Positions 21,311-32,535 are shown, numbered from the stretch's first letter. The stretch is DNA of 64,000 nucleotides from Bedellia somnulentella (GCA_963576735.1 OY755171.1:21240182-21304181); one strand, 5' to 3'. The notes: a model not told the origin generated them from the letters alone. Program-made: numbers and translations.

Positions 21311-22381
21311 ATGTATGTTGTCGAGAATCAGAGACAATATAATAGGTCGCTAGGATTAAATAATTTCAAATTACTGAGTACTACAAAGTTCAAAATATAT
21401 GTAGTTGAAAAAACTGATGAACACACTTTTGATTGCCACGCAAACTATATTTATATATAAGTGGTTTTATATTTCAGTTATACCATGGGCAAATGAATTA
21501 ATAGCTTTTTTCCTTTCTTTCTATTATTTCATTCTAGTCAAAGTATTTCAAAATGTTCGCTACTGGTTTCATTCTATCAAAACCTCCAATTCCATAAAAT
21601 AGAGCCATCGTTCTACCACAAAGTACTATTGAAATGCTGAACTGTAGAATAATCCGATTTGAAAACGGGATGCAAAAGTGACGGCACCGAGCAGTTTTGC
21701 GACACGGGCGATCCAGCGAGCCCTAACAAACCGTGGCGAGCACTCGGCGGGATTCAGTAAACCAATTTGGAGCACCACCCCCATGTGTAAATAATCTAGT
21801 TGCAACTATCTATAACTATTTCGTGTATTGATACGACTATGGGACTCAGGATACTTTAAAGTATAAAATATGAAATCTAATGTAGAATAAATGAAGAGCA
21901 TAAACTTTTTTGAAGACAATTTTTTTCATATGTTCTAAAAACGATATTAAAAATAAACTTCATATTTTTACTATTTACTTATAACGCTACTTCTGTAATT
22001 TAATGAAAAAGTGATAAAAAAGGATGGTTGGTGATGGGCTGCAGCTACATTGCCGTAAAACAACTAAAAAGCCCCATAACCATAAATTGTCTCTTATAAT
22101 TATGACACCCGATTGAAGAAATGTTTTAATGTTATTTTAGTAAAATATACATGGCGAGATTGAAAATATAATGAATAAGATGTTTTATTTAAGTTTCAGT
22201 CAAAGAAAAACTTTTCTGGCTTTCATTTCAGAAACCTTGGCAATTAAAGCGGTGCGTGTTTGGAGAAACTTTATTCTGTTTATATTATTTTGATTTCATC
22301 GCAATATGCTAAACTTATAATGGGCGAAGTTAAAACGCTACGACTGAACATTTTGCCATTACATGCTTTTAAGTTACTTAA

Positions 22382-22754
22382 TAACCGTGATAGCCCAGTG
22401 GGTAGAACACTCGGTTATCGTGCAAACGACTAGTGTTCAAATCCTGGATCGGGCCGACACCAATTTGTCTTTTCTAAAGACATATGTGTGGTTAATTTAT
22501 CATGGTTGTTAACGGTGAGGGAAAACATCGTGAGGAAACCCACATGGCTGAGTTGTACTTAGTCATGTGACAGTGTATTCGTACAAAACGGCGATAGGCC
22601 TGCCCCCTATCACGTGAGTACACTGTCCATGCAAAACGTGGGTACTCTGAACACCAGGTGACAAAGTCACGTGATGTTCAGAAGTATTAGTACCTCTGCC
22701 AACCCCTTCGGGGATATTCGGCGTGAACGTTTATGTTTATGTTATTATGTTATG
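22382..22754 (+). mobile_element. R-B tRNA-derived SINE, full length (right arm)
   Basis: A box TAGCCCAGTGGG at 22391-22402 and B box GTTCAAATCC at 22435-22444. The tail is CCAACCCCTTCGGGGATATT, then CGGCGTGAACG. Target duplication TAAGTTACTTAA is at 22370-22381 and 22755-22766. The ortholog is at 6896-7268. Confidence 0.94.
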
Positions 22755-23706
22755 TAAGTTACTTAAAGTGAGTCAGCTGATCTATATTACAAGAAAAAAT
22801 ACCAAGTTTATTACACATTTTGTATTTTATAAAGAACAAAATGCTCAACGTACTATTGACATATTGATGCACTAAAGTTTTACAACTAAACTACTAATAT
22901 ATGAAAATAAGCAGTTCATAAGTAAAGTTAATATAATACTACTTTTAACTTTATTATGCCAAAGAATCGAACTATTAAAACATTTCCCGGATAGCTCGTA
23001 TAACTCTGCTGTTTGCCGTCATCGCTCCATTATAACATAAGAGGACGCATAATGTTAAGTGCTGTCGCTCGCAAAACCTCTTTCACTCTCTATATATAAG
23101 TATATGAATTACGTTAAACATCGATACGACAGAAAAAAGGTTTCTCGTTCAACTGAAATATAATTTAAGATATCAACAGTAATATATGTCATTCAACAAA
23201 ATAGTATTAGAATAAACTCAGAAACTGAAAGGAATCAGAGTTAAGAATCACCTAGGTTTCAATGCCACCTACTTAATACTTATATTCCACTTATATTTGA
23301 GCAATTGCTTATAATTGTATGAAGTTTTTTAGATAAAAATATATTTATATATTTTAAAATAGAATTACTTTGCATATCCAGGATTGATATAATTGAATTT
23401 GAATAATACATAATTAAATAAATGGTCTACCTGTAGTTTTAGGACTCATAAAATATTTCAAATTATTATTTAAATGCAGAATATGAGCAGCCAAATATTC
23501 ATTTGAGAAACAAAATTATGGTGTTTATAAGCTTTTTCGGAACTAAATTTTACTATATTATTTTGTAAATTGTCTGAATTCCTGTTAAAAAGAAGGTGTA
23601 GACATAAAGTCTAGTAATGTCCACTAACCTTACACAAACACTGTAACGTTACTTCTCACTCCTGGGATGCTATAGCTACCCAGAAGCCAGAAGTAACTAA
23701 AAGAAG

Positions 23707-23962
23707 TGTGCCTACTATGTACTCATTAGTCATTCGTCACGAAAATCTAGGACAGACTTACATCATGTTTTATGCACTCGGCACCACTCCTTATTTGTAT
23801 GTGTAATTAATTTATCTTAGATACTAGATTTTAACAAACGACACTTCTGCACCAACCTTTGTAAAGTACGGTTCACCTGAGAATAAATACAGTTCCACAT
23901 TTTGAGTGTTTATCTTCTATCACCAAGTTAGCCACTTAGCACCTACGCATTAACATCCGCCA
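23707..23962 (+). repeat. 5' LTR
   Basis: Begins TGTGCCTACTATG and ends CATCCGCCA, obeying the TG...CA rule. An AATAAA signal (GAGAATAAATACAG) lies in its second half. Its only clear difference from the 3' LTR is CACCTACG against CACCGACG. Confidence 0.96.
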
Positions 23963-23965
23963 AAC

Positions 23966-23983
23966 TGGTGACGTGATAAGAAG
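23966..23983 (+). promoter_or_regulatory. Primer-binding site
   Basis: TGGTGACGTGATAAG begins three bases after the LTR. TGG at the start is complementary to a tRNA 3' CCA end. The primer tRNA was not identified. Confidence 0.65.
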
Positions 23984-24051
23984 GTTGCGTGCTCCTGTCC
24001 TAGGAGATACGTAAACACAAATAAAGAAGCCTACCAACAAGGTGCTACAGT

Positions 24052-24885
24052 ATGGCCCAATCTGAACCGAGTAAACGAACCACGCCAGAACTATCGACAG
24101 TGACTGTCTCCTCTCGTCTTCCTGAATTCTGGTGCGATCAACCGCGCTTATGGTTCGTACAAATAGAAGCAATCTTGACACCTCAAAAACTTAGTGATGA
24201 AGCGAAATTTAATCTGGTGGTAACCAAACTCGGCAAAGATGTAATCAAGCAAGTCAGTGACATCCTGTTAACGCCACCAGCGACTAAAAAATATGAAGCC
24301 TTGAAAACAAGACTCTTAACTGTTTACGAGGAATCGGAAAATAGACAACTGCAAAAATTATTGAGCGAAATTGAACTCGGTGATCAGAAACCGTCACATT
24401 TGCTACGCAATATGCGCGATTTGGCCAGGAGCAAGATTCCAGATGAAACTCTGAACATAATGTGGCAAGGACACCTTCCATCATCAATTCGTGCTGTTCT
24501 CGCCGTGAGCGAGGTGAAAGATTTAGATAACTTAGCAGCGATCGCTGATAAAATTATGGAAAATACTCGACCTCTCCATGTTACAGAAGTCTCCTCCTGC
24601 AGCAAGAATACCAGTAGATCTGATGAATTTACAGCGCTACAAGCACAAATAGCACAACTAAATCTGCAGGTCATGGAATTACAGAGATCAAGACCTAGAC
24701 AAAGGAATTTTAATGATTTTCGGCGCTACCATAGTCGATCTGTTTCGAGAGGCCGCAAGGTGAATCATGCCGTATCAAATGACACTGGCAGACTTTGTTA
24801 TTATCATCGTCGATTTCGCCATAGAGCTAATAAATGTACAGATCCGTGCTCCTGGAAGAAAATAGCAGACCATTCGGAAAACTAA
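24052..24885 (+). CDS. Gag polyprotein of the Ty3/gypsy element
   Basis: The 277-residue product is the structural protein that would assemble the intracellular particle and package the RNA. The ATG at 24052 is the first after the primer-binding site. An N-terminal L-P-E-F-W segment near residue 22 and a helical capsid-like region (residues 35-180) are followed by a coiled-coil-like stretch with A-L-Q-A-Q-I-A-Q-L near residue 195. A basic Arg/Ser-rich segment comes next, then a C-terminal C-Y-Y-H ... K-C-T-D-P-C cluster near residue 248. That cluster is the zinc-binding variant typical of insect gypsy Gag in place of the classic CCHC knuckle. The frame is uninterrupted. Its end overlaps the pol frame by 52 bases, with pol in the -1 frame, so Pol would be made by frameshifting. 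Confidence 0.93.
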   Translation: MAQSEPSKRTTPELSTVTVSSRLPEFWCDQPRLWFVQIEAILTPQKLSDEAKFNLVVTKLGKDVIKQVSDILLTPPATKKYEALKTRLLTVYEESENRQLQKLLSEIELGDQKPSHLLRNMRDLARSKIPDETLNIMWQGHLPSSIRAVLAVSEVKDLDNLAAIADKIMENTRPLHVTEVSSCSKNTSRSDEFTALQAQIAQLNLQVMELQRSRPRQRNFNDFRRYHSRSVSRGRKVNHAVSNDTGRLCYYHRRFRHRANKCTDPCSWKKIADHSEN

Positions 24886-27110
24886 AATCGGTGCAGCCAG
24901 TGGCGGATGTCTGCACCATCTCCCCTTCTCATCGCCTCTGCGTGACCGACTCAAACAGTGGTCTACGTTTTTTGGTGGATACGGGAGCTAATGTCTCAGT
25001 ACTACCGGCTACTAAGAAATCATTTAGAAACGACTCAAGTGATGGATACAAATTATACGCTGCAAACGGCACGGAAATAAAAACGTACGGAACTAAAAAC
25101 CCAGTACTAAATTTAAAATTACGAAGACCGTATTTATGGACATTTATTTTGGCAGACGTAAAACAACCAATCCTGGGAGCTGATTTCCTCAATCATCATA
25201 AGCTTTTGGTAGACATAAACGGGAGAAAGATCATCGACGCAGTCACTAATCTAAATGTTATTGGATCTATAGTCAATTACGAATACGTGAAGATCAAAAC
25301 AATTGACGTGACAAATTCTTACTATGATTTGTTATCAGCTTATCCCGACATTACGAAACCTGTGTGCTATAAAGACACCCCAAAACATAATGTTGTGCAT
25401 CACATCGAGACTACCGGATCACCCGTATTTGCACGTTCACGGCCGCTTCCCCCAGACAAATACGCCAAGGTAAAAAAGGAATTTGATTACATGCAGCAAA
25501 TCGGTATTTGTCGACCTTCTAAGAGTTGCTGGGCAAGCCCACTACACGTCGTGCTTAAGAAGAACGGTGAATTGCGACCCTGTAGTGATTACCGCAATTT
25601 AAACTCAATAACGAAGCCAGACAGATATCCGATTCCAAGAATCCACGATTTCCAATACCTCTTGGCAGGGAAAAAGATATTCTCACGCATAGATCTTCAT
25701 CGAGCTTACCATTTTGTGCCAGTTGCTCCGGAGGATATCGAGAAGACGGCAATCATCACGCCCTTCGGACTGTATGAATTTCCGAGAATGACATTTGGCT
25801 TACGTAATGCTAGTCAAACCTTTCAGCGTTTCATGAATAACGTCGTATACGACGGGCTGAACTTTCCGTTTAATTTTGTAGACGATACCATAATTGCTTC
25901 GGATTCAGGTGTTTTCGGACGCCTGAACCAGCATGGTGTGACTATAAACTTAGCGAAATGTGAATTCGGTAAGGAAGAAATTGACTTTCTGGGATATCAC
26001 GTCTCAAACAAAGGAATACAACCATTGGAAGACCGCGTCAAAGCTTTAGCTGAATACCCCAAACCCGAAACAGTAGAACAGCTAAGAAGATTTTTGGGTA
26101 TGATTAATTTCTACAGAAGTCATTTACCTAAAGCAGCCAAATATCAAGAACCTTTGAATTTATATTTACACAAGAAAAAGCGGAAAGATAAATCGCGCAT
26201 TTCGTGGACTGAAGAAGCCGAAAATGCTTTCACTCTGTGCAAGAATAGCCTCCGTGAAGCTGCGTTACTGGCTCATCCCGTAGCTGGAGCCCCTTTGGCT
26301 TTAGTGACTGATGCCTCAAACACATGTGCGGGAGCCGTACTGGAACAAAAAGTTGGCAAAAGTTGGCAGCCACTAAGATTTTTCTCATGTAAGTTCAGTG
26401 AAGCCCAAAAACGGTATTCTGCCTACGACAGGGAATTGCTGGCTATTTACATGGCCACCAAACATTTTCGAAACATGATAGAAGGCCAAAATGTTACCGT
26501 GTTTACTGACCACAAGCCACTGGTATACGCGCTTAACAAGAAAACAACTTCTACGGATACCCCGCGAAGGCTGAGACACCTGGATTTCATCAGCCAGTTT
26601 TGTACTTCAATTGAACACATTCAAGGCTCCGAAAATAAAGTCGCTGATGCATTGTCGCGAATTGAACAAATAGACATGCCTTCTCCCATGAATTACGAAG
26701 AATTATCCAAATTTCAAAAAGAAGATGAAGAATTAAAATTAATGCAAAAATCCAAGAATTTAAAATTCAAAACAATTACTTATCCAAACTCTAACATGCC
26801 TATTTACTGTGAGATATCAAAAGAATCGGCACGACCATATTTGCCAGAGCAGTTTCGTGTAGCAGTCTTCAAAACCATACATGGAATTAGTCATCCGGGC
26901 ACAAGAGCTACTAGGAAAATGATCGGAAATAGATATTTCTGGAAGTCAATGAACAAGGATATAAACGATTGGACACGATCATGTTTGGATTGTCAAAAAT
27001 CTAAGATACAAAGACACACAATTTCACCTCTCGGTTCATTTCCAACAAGTGAACGTTTTCAACACTTGCACATTGACATTGTGGGTCCTTTATCGTACTG
27101 TCAAGGATAA
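24834..27110 (+). pseudogene. Pol of the Ty3/gypsy element: protease, RT, RNase H, integrase N-terminus (interrupted)
   Basis: The 758-codon frame runs through protease (D-T-G-A at residues 49-52), reverse transcriptase (catalytic F-V-D-D at residues 348-351, codons 25875-25886), RNase H (T-D-A-S near residue 492; T-D-H-K-P-L near residue 562) and the integrase HHCC zinc finger (H-G-I-S-H near residue 688 and C-L-D-C near residue 719). It ends at a TAA at 27108-27110, just after the first catalytic Asp of the integrase core (H-I-D-I-V-G-P). The same frame stays open from 27111 to 28052, so this is a single nonsense change. Just after F-V-D-D the fingers-to-thumb linker looks about ten residues shorter than in relatives, which suggests an internal deletion. 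The Met at 24834 is not the translation start, because Pol is expected as a Gag fusion. Confidence 0.93.
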
Positions 27111-28052
27111 AAATATTTGCTCACAATGATAGATCGAGCTACAAATTGGCCTGAAGCCATACCTCTGCAATATATCACAGCTGAGTCAGTGGCAGAGGGA
27201 GTTTACAATCAGTGGATTACGAGGTTTGGATGTCCGTTGAGAATTACCACTGATCAAGGACGTCAATTTGAGTCACATTTATTCACCAACCTGACAAGAT
27301 GCATGGGCATCAAGAAAATCCACACAACAGCATATCACCCTCAGGCAAATGGAAAAATTGAAAGATGGCACAGGACCCTAAAGGCAGCTTTAATGTCGCG
27401 TGGAAACACAGAAAACTGGGTTACCGAACTGCCCACAGTCCTCTTAGGATTACGGGCAAGTCTCCACGACGACACTGAAACATCAGCAGCAGAACTTGTG
27501 TACGGAACCCCCATAAAGCTTCCCGGTGATTTCTTTGAGCCGACAACGCAGAAGATCCCAGATAGCGATACATTTCTCCAGAATCTGAGGAAACGCATAC
27601 GAATGTACTCAGCAGTTCCAAGAAAACCATATCATCAGAGAAACATGTTCATCCATCCTGAATTAAAAACGTGTACACACGTATTTGTACGCTGCGACCA
27701 CACTACAAGACCTTTGACCCCACCCTATTCTGGACCCTACAAAGTCATAAAACGGGACGATAAAACTTTTGATATAAAGTTTTCGGACAAAACCAGAACA
27801 GTATCAATTGACCGTTTGAAATCTGCATTTTTAATACACAGTGATACTGAAATTGAATCATCACAAACAAAAAAGGTAGAAATATTTAGATCAAGCAAAG
27901 ATCCGAACACGGGTAACAAATATGGTAACGAAAAACAAAACAGTCCGTTACGAACACGATCCGGCGCCTTATTAAGAGGACAGTGTGGTTCAACAATTGA
28001 AATTTCGATTCATTACCACTTTGTCACCAGGAGAAAATACTTACTGCAATAA
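27111..28052 (+). pseudogene. Integrase core and C-terminus, downstream of the premature stop
   Basis: In the same reading frame as the upstream pol segment, separated only by the stop at 27108-27110. It holds the rest of the integrase catalytic core: T-T-D-Q-G-R-Q-F with the second catalytic Asp, and A-Y-H-P-Q-A-N-G-K-I-E-R with the catalytic Glu. A C-terminal domain with P-Y-S-G-P-Y-K-V-I near residue 202 of this part follows. The frame remains fully open for 311 codons, so the stop arose recently. The terminal 60 residues or so are basic and low-complexity. This segment cannot be made as part of Pol unless the stop is bypassed. Confidence 0.92.
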
Positions 28053-28063
28053 AAATCCTAAAG

Positions 28064-28339
28064 ATGGGAAAAACTCAGAGTCGCGAAGAAGTCATCATCG
28101 CGCAAAATGGAGCAGGAAATTCGGCTAGCTCTAACTTGCTCCATGAAATCACCCATAGCAAGCTAGACCTCATACTACTGATTATATTCGGAATAGCATT
28201 CATAGCAACATGCTATTTTATTGGCAAATGCTGTAAAAGGAAATACTCAGCATTTCTCCAAAGAGAACTACAAGGATCACAGGCTAGCCGCCGTCTCAAT
28301 GATAGCAATCGCCCCTCACCGGTATACTCTGTTAACTAG
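28064..28339 (+). CDS. Extra small membrane-protein ORF of the Ty3/gypsy element
   Basis: An intact 91-residue frame lies between pol and the polypurine tract, where errantiviruses carry env. The N-terminus M-G-K-T-Q-S fits an N-myristoylation signal (Gly2, Ser6). A single strongly hydrophobic segment spans about residues 33-53 (D-L-I-L-L-I-I-F-G-I-A-F). It is followed at once by C-K-C-C-K-R-K-Y, a cysteine/lysine cluster suited to palmitoylation and the positive-inside rule, and then a polar tail with R-E-L-Q-G. It is far too small for an envelope glycoprotein, with no signal peptide or furin-like site. Role unknown. An intact frame beside a damaged pol shows only that no mutation has hit it; conservation must be tested in relatives. 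Confidence 0.75.
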   Translation: MGKTQSREEVIIAQNGAGNSASSNLLHEITHSKLDLILLIIFGIAFIATCYFIGKCCKRKYSAFLQRELQGSQASRRLNDSNRPSPVYSVN

Positions 28340-28582
28340 CCCAAGGAGTAAAGAAAAAGTTAAAATTTCAGCAAAAGTGATAGTTAATTAAAGTGCAGTG
28401 AAGTGAAGTGAATATATATTACCCATATATAATGGTAAAATAACGTAATACTAAATTAATTATTTTATTATTTACTTAAAGTAAAATGTATACTTTATTT
28501 TATTTTTAAAGCTAAGAGTGTCTCCTTTAATTTTACTTTGTACAATTATTTTTAAATTTCTTTAAATTTTTTTTTTTTTTTT

Positions 28583-28595
28583 GGAAGGGAAGTGG
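28583..28595 (+). promoter_or_regulatory. Polypurine tract
   Basis: GGAAGGGAAGTGG directly abuts the 3' LTR, the expected plus-strand primer site. Confidence 0.85.
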
Positions 28596-28851
28596 TGTGC
28601 CTACTATGTACTCATTAGTCATTCGTCACGAAAATCTAGGACAGACTTACATCATGTTTTATGCACTCGGCACCACTCCTTATTTGTATGTGTAATTAAT
28701 TTATCTTAGATACTAGATTTTAACAAACGACACTTCTGCACCAACCTTTGTAAAGTACGGTTCACCTGAGAATAAATACAGTTCCACATTTTGAGTGTTT
28801 ATCTTCTATCACCAAGTTAGCCACTTAGCACCGACGCATTAACATCCGCCA
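28596..28851 (+). repeat. 3' LTR
   Basis: Copy of 23707-23962, followed by the target duplication AAGAAG. Confidence 0.96.
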
Positions 28852-29002
28852 AAGAAGAAAGAAAGAAACGAAAGGATAGAAAATAAATGGAAGGTATATA
28901 TATCACAACAACGTTTATTAAAAATAAAATAACCTAAAACAAACGTAACAAAAAAAACCTATCAACAACACCTAACCTATTAATATAATATAATATAAAA
29001 CA

Positions 29003-29374
29003 ACCGTGGCAACCGTGATAGCCCAGTGGGTAGAACACTCGGTTATCGTGCAAACGACTAGTGTTCAAATCCTGGGTCGGGCCTACACCAATTTGTCTTT
29101 TCTAAAGACATATGTGTGGTTAATTTATCATGGTTGTTAACGGTGAGGGAAAACATCGTGAGGAAACCCACATGGCTGAGTTGTACTTAGTCATGTGACA
29201 GTGTATTCGTACAAAACGGCGATAGGCCTGCCCCCTATCTCGTGAGTATACTGTCCATGCAAAACGTGGGTACTCTGAACACCACGTGACAAAGTCACGT
29301 GATGTTCAGAAGTATTAGTACCTCTGCCAACCCCTTCGGGGATATTCGGCGTTAACGTTTATGTTTATGTTATG
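29003..29374 (+). mobile_element. R-B tRNA-derived SINE, right-arm-specific insertion
   Basis: Full-length copy with A box TAGCCCAGTGGG and B box GTTCAAATCC. Duplication TAATATAAAACA is at 28991-29002 and 29375-29386. The left arm near 3858-3870 has no insertion, so it post-dates the inverted duplication. Confidence 0.94.
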
Positions 29375-29489
29375 TAATATAAAACACTCAGCTTGCTTGT
29401 GGCTCAGCTCCTGCTGCGATGGGAGATGATTCTAGCTGGACCAGCTCGTGTCCACCAGGTGCCTGCGCCAGCAAGGACTGTTCAACGGC

Positions 29490-29680
29490 AAGGGGGCTGC
29501 GACTCCGGAAAGCCCGTCGGTAAAGGCAGCTCGATGACAAGGGGCTGCGACTCCAGGGAGCTCGACGACAAGGGGCTGCGACTCCAGGGAGCTCGACGAC
29601 AAGGGGCTGCAACTCCAGGGAGCCCGCGTCAGCTAGGACAGCTCAAAAAGAAGGGGCTGCGACTCCGGAGGGGTATAAAT
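29490..29680 (+). repeat. 31-bp GC-rich minisatellite (right arm)
   Basis: Mirror copy of the array at 1102-1290. It keeps the uninterrupted junction with the flanking GC-rich sequence at 29395-29485. That junction is the pre-insertion state of the transposon found at 1294-3763. Confidence 0.85.
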
Positions 29681-30232
29681 ACAAAGTAACTCCCCAAGAT
29701 GATTAATGGTTATCGACTTTTCCAAGATTTGTTTCAGAATCATCGGCCCATCGCCCCAGGAGCTGAATATATACCACTATCTGCGAACAAGCATCACCAA
29801 TTTAAAACTTTGAAATGAGCTATTTTTTTTAAAGGATTAAAAGCTTTCGTAAAAAGAAGTAACAGAGAAAGTAGTCCAAATAACAGTGAGAGATTTTCAA
29901 TGAATTAGGATTATTTATTAGAAAACAAATTAGGAAAGACAGTAAATTAGAATCATTACAACAATTTTTTAACAATTAAACAATATTTCCCTATTGTAAT
30001 CAATTCAAAATTACAACATTCAATAAAATAAATTGTAAGGCTACGACCTAACACCAGCAACCTTCTTGCAGAAAACTAATGGCTGAGAGTAAATTAAAAA
30101 AAATAAATAAATAATTATCTGACAATAAACAAGATTGTCAAAACGGTTATTTTCGAGAAAAATCTGGAAGCGATTTGGACATAGGCTAAAAATAAATGAA
30201 TTGAGAATACTCTACTACTATCTATATTGTGA

Positions 30233-30715
30233 ATAGAAATAACGACAGTGTAGTGAAAATGGTGTGTGTGTTCAAAATTTGTCGTACAATATAAATGTGT
30301 ATTAAATAGTGTGAAATAATATTAAAAATATGTTTGTAAAACGTGGTTTAAATTAAATTCCCTAAGTCCTTTTCAGAATAAGTGTCTGATAAAAAAGGTA
30401 AGTCAAACATCATGAACTGTTCCACATCTCACATAAATAACACAAAATGTACATTACAATATGTGTGTCAAATGTATTAACTTAAGGCAAATAAATAAAT
30501 ATTATATTATTAAATAATTATTATTACCTTTAGACTATGCTGAAAACTTATTATGCGTAAAAACTTATATGCAATGTATTCTTATAATATAAAAGGCTAT
30601 GCAATATTCGTTACGGCAAAGTAAATTATAAAGCAAAAGATTATGCGACGTAGACATAGTACTCTTATTGAAATCCCCAACAAACGATATAAAATAAATA
30701 AAGGATAAATAAACA
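30233..30715. other. No gene; possible 5' untranslated exon end
   Basis: AT-rich. GATAAAAAAGGTAAGTC near 30390-30405 is a good plus-strand splice-donor match preceded by GTGTAGTG-type sequence, so a non-coding first exon is conceivable. No coding content was seen. Confidence 0.25.
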
Positions 30716-30954
30716 TACATACATATACTCACGGCTATAAATCTCTAGAAGGGGTAGCCAGAGCTAAGGAATTAGGAATTCCTTAGCCACTTTTGGAAAG
30801 TTAAGGGGGGAAAAGATAGTAAAAATAAGGTTGTTGGTGATGGGTCTCCAACCTCATCGCCCAAAATCCATTAAAAGCCCCCAATACCGTTAGTCGCCTC
30901 TTACGTACACCGGAAGAAATGGGGTAGTGCTATTCTAAGCCGACACTACACAGC
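30716..30954 (-). mobile_element. R-A SINE-like repeat, full length
   Basis: Flanked by the near-identical AAAGGATAAATAAA and AAAGATAAATAAA, a probable target duplication. Confidence 0.92.
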
Positions 30955-31071
30955 AAAGATAAATAAAAGAAAGAAAAATTTCGAATTTGTAAAAAACTCG
31001 GAGGTAGTGAACGCAAACACAACTTAAAAGTGTAAAAGAAACAAAAAATAGAAGAATTTCGCAATGGAAGC

Positions 31072-31151
31072 TATTGACACTGTAGCGCAATTGGCAGAGC
31101 GACACGGGGGCGTATACCTGAAGGTCGCGGGTTCGATCCCCGCCGGTGACG
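31072..31151 (+). tRNA. tRNA-like sequence (repeat R-C)
   Basis: The acceptor-like ends pair 6 of 7 (GACACTG with CGGTGAC). The T arm GCGGGTTCGATCCCCGC is perfect and a D-arm-like GCGCAATTGGCAGAGC is present. The anticodon arm does not fold canonically. About 40 upstream bases (AGAAGAATTTCGC and neighbours) are shared with the copy at 36358-36434, so this is a dispersed repeat, not a lone gene. Confidence 0.5.
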
Positions 31152-31239
31152 AAATTTTGGGGAATCTACAAAGTTTATTCGTCATTACCTTCAGGTTTGA
31201 TCTCTGAGCCCTTTCTTATTTTAATAATAAAGTTATTGA

Positions 31240-32535
31240 AGCACCTCCCCAGAACAGAACGGAACACAATAAGAAATAATTGATTTACATAGAGAATCGT
31301 AGAACAATCGGAGGGTTTTTGACTCGGTTGAAGACCTCAGTTTTTTAAAAACATACTTTAGTTTACGAATCCTAAAGGAAAGAGCGTTTATTTATTATTC
31401 ACATTTTCATCCAAGAATATACCTAAATATTTCATGCTCTTAGTTCTAGTAATTTCCTGGCATTGACACGGTTGTGCATCATTTGAGCAAAAGTGCAACA
31501 CGATAGAAAAAAAAATGTGAAGGTCCGCTTCCCCGCCCTAATATAAAATAATAAAACAATGTACATTTACAATAACACTTACATCTCCGACTCAACATAT
31601 AATATAAATTTTTACATCCAGGGAATTTAAATCATTTATTTTATCCCTTATACATAAAACAAATGATCTATCCTTTTTTATAAAACTGTTAAAACTCCCA
31701 TACCAACGATCTCTTGTAGTATAATAAAATTGTATCTCTATCACTTTTACTTGAAATTTCTGTTTTCAAAGAATACAAATGTCACAGACATCACGCTATA
31801 TTGTATGTGCATGCATTTTATCGATTAATCTAATGAAATTGCAAAATAGATCAAAACATGTCTGTATTTTTCGAAGTTAAACATATTGCCTCTCTCGTGA
31901 AGTTCAACAAGATTTATCAGCAAGTCATTTCGAGTACGCAATAAGACTAAAAGAGGTTTTCAATTTTAATTGGAGATGTCAATATCATTGGCAGAGGTAC
32001 TAATACTACTTTTGATCATTCGCTAAATTTAGATTATTATAAAAGTCTGCTCCTAAAAACACAACAGACTCTACAAAAATTCAACACAAGTAAACTTCTT
32101 GTTGTCTATTATTATGAAGTATGAAAGCGTCAAAAAAGTATATATATTGGACTAAAGAAGAAATCATACCGCGATGTAGCATTGTACGACCAGCGTCATC
32201 TAGTCGAAGTTGTAGTAAACTCAGCAAAGTCAGTGTAATATTGCGTTGTTTTTTTGTAAATTATGTATTAATTATTTTATTTAATCGTCAAATTAATCAA
32301 ATATCTAACACATATTCCACCAAGATGGTTTGTATCTTAATTTTAAATTTTCATAATATTTTTATTTTTTTTCTGTTACTTTATCGCACATCAACTATTA
32401 ACTATTAACTTTTTTTTTTTTTTGGTAAACAAATACACTTATATCATTTTTGGTATCTTTTTTTTATATCGCATAAATATTTTCTATTCAATATTTAACA
32501 TGCAAACTCTGCATTTTACAAAAACAAATACTCAC
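31240..32535. other. No recognised gene; Helitron-like and repeat scraps
   Basis: 32125-32240 contains ATACCGCGATGTAGC, a word shared with Helitron-derived pieces at 20060, 40310 and 51640. 31950-31995 matches 50045-50090. Otherwise AT-rich with no convincing coding. Confidence 0.5.

Larger units (their letters stand above)
23707..28851 (+). mobile_element. Ty3/gypsy LTR retrotransposon, near-complete, defective
   Basis: A 5.1-kb element with 256-bp LTRs that differ by about one base by eye, flanked by AAGAAG at 23701-23706 and 28852-28857. The left arm shows the single empty site at 4003-4008. Order: 5' LTR, primer-binding site, gag, protease-RT-RNase H-integrase in a -1 frame, a small extra ORF, polypurine tract, 3' LTR. 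It inserted after the inverted duplication. A stop codon interrupts the integrase and the reverse transcriptase appears internally shortened, so this copy is not autonomous. Confidence 0.96.
17526..30232 (-). repeat. Right arm of large inverted duplication
   Basis: This is the reverse-complement partner of 545-11638. It carries four insertions absent from the left arm: Harbinger 18102-18907, Helitron 19986-20779, Ty3/gypsy 23707-28851 and SINE 29003-29374. It lacks the left arm's insertions at 1294-3763 and 4605-6546. It also lacks the left-arm interval of roughly 8778-9540, a deletion joining an RTE tail to a SINE-like repeat near 21126. The outer match ends at about 30232, opposite the RTE tail in the left arm. 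Confidence 0.93.

Noticed and set aside
23707..28851. Complete errantivirus with envelope gene
   Set aside because: The space after pol holds only a 91-codon ORF without signal peptide, cleavage site or glycoprotein length.
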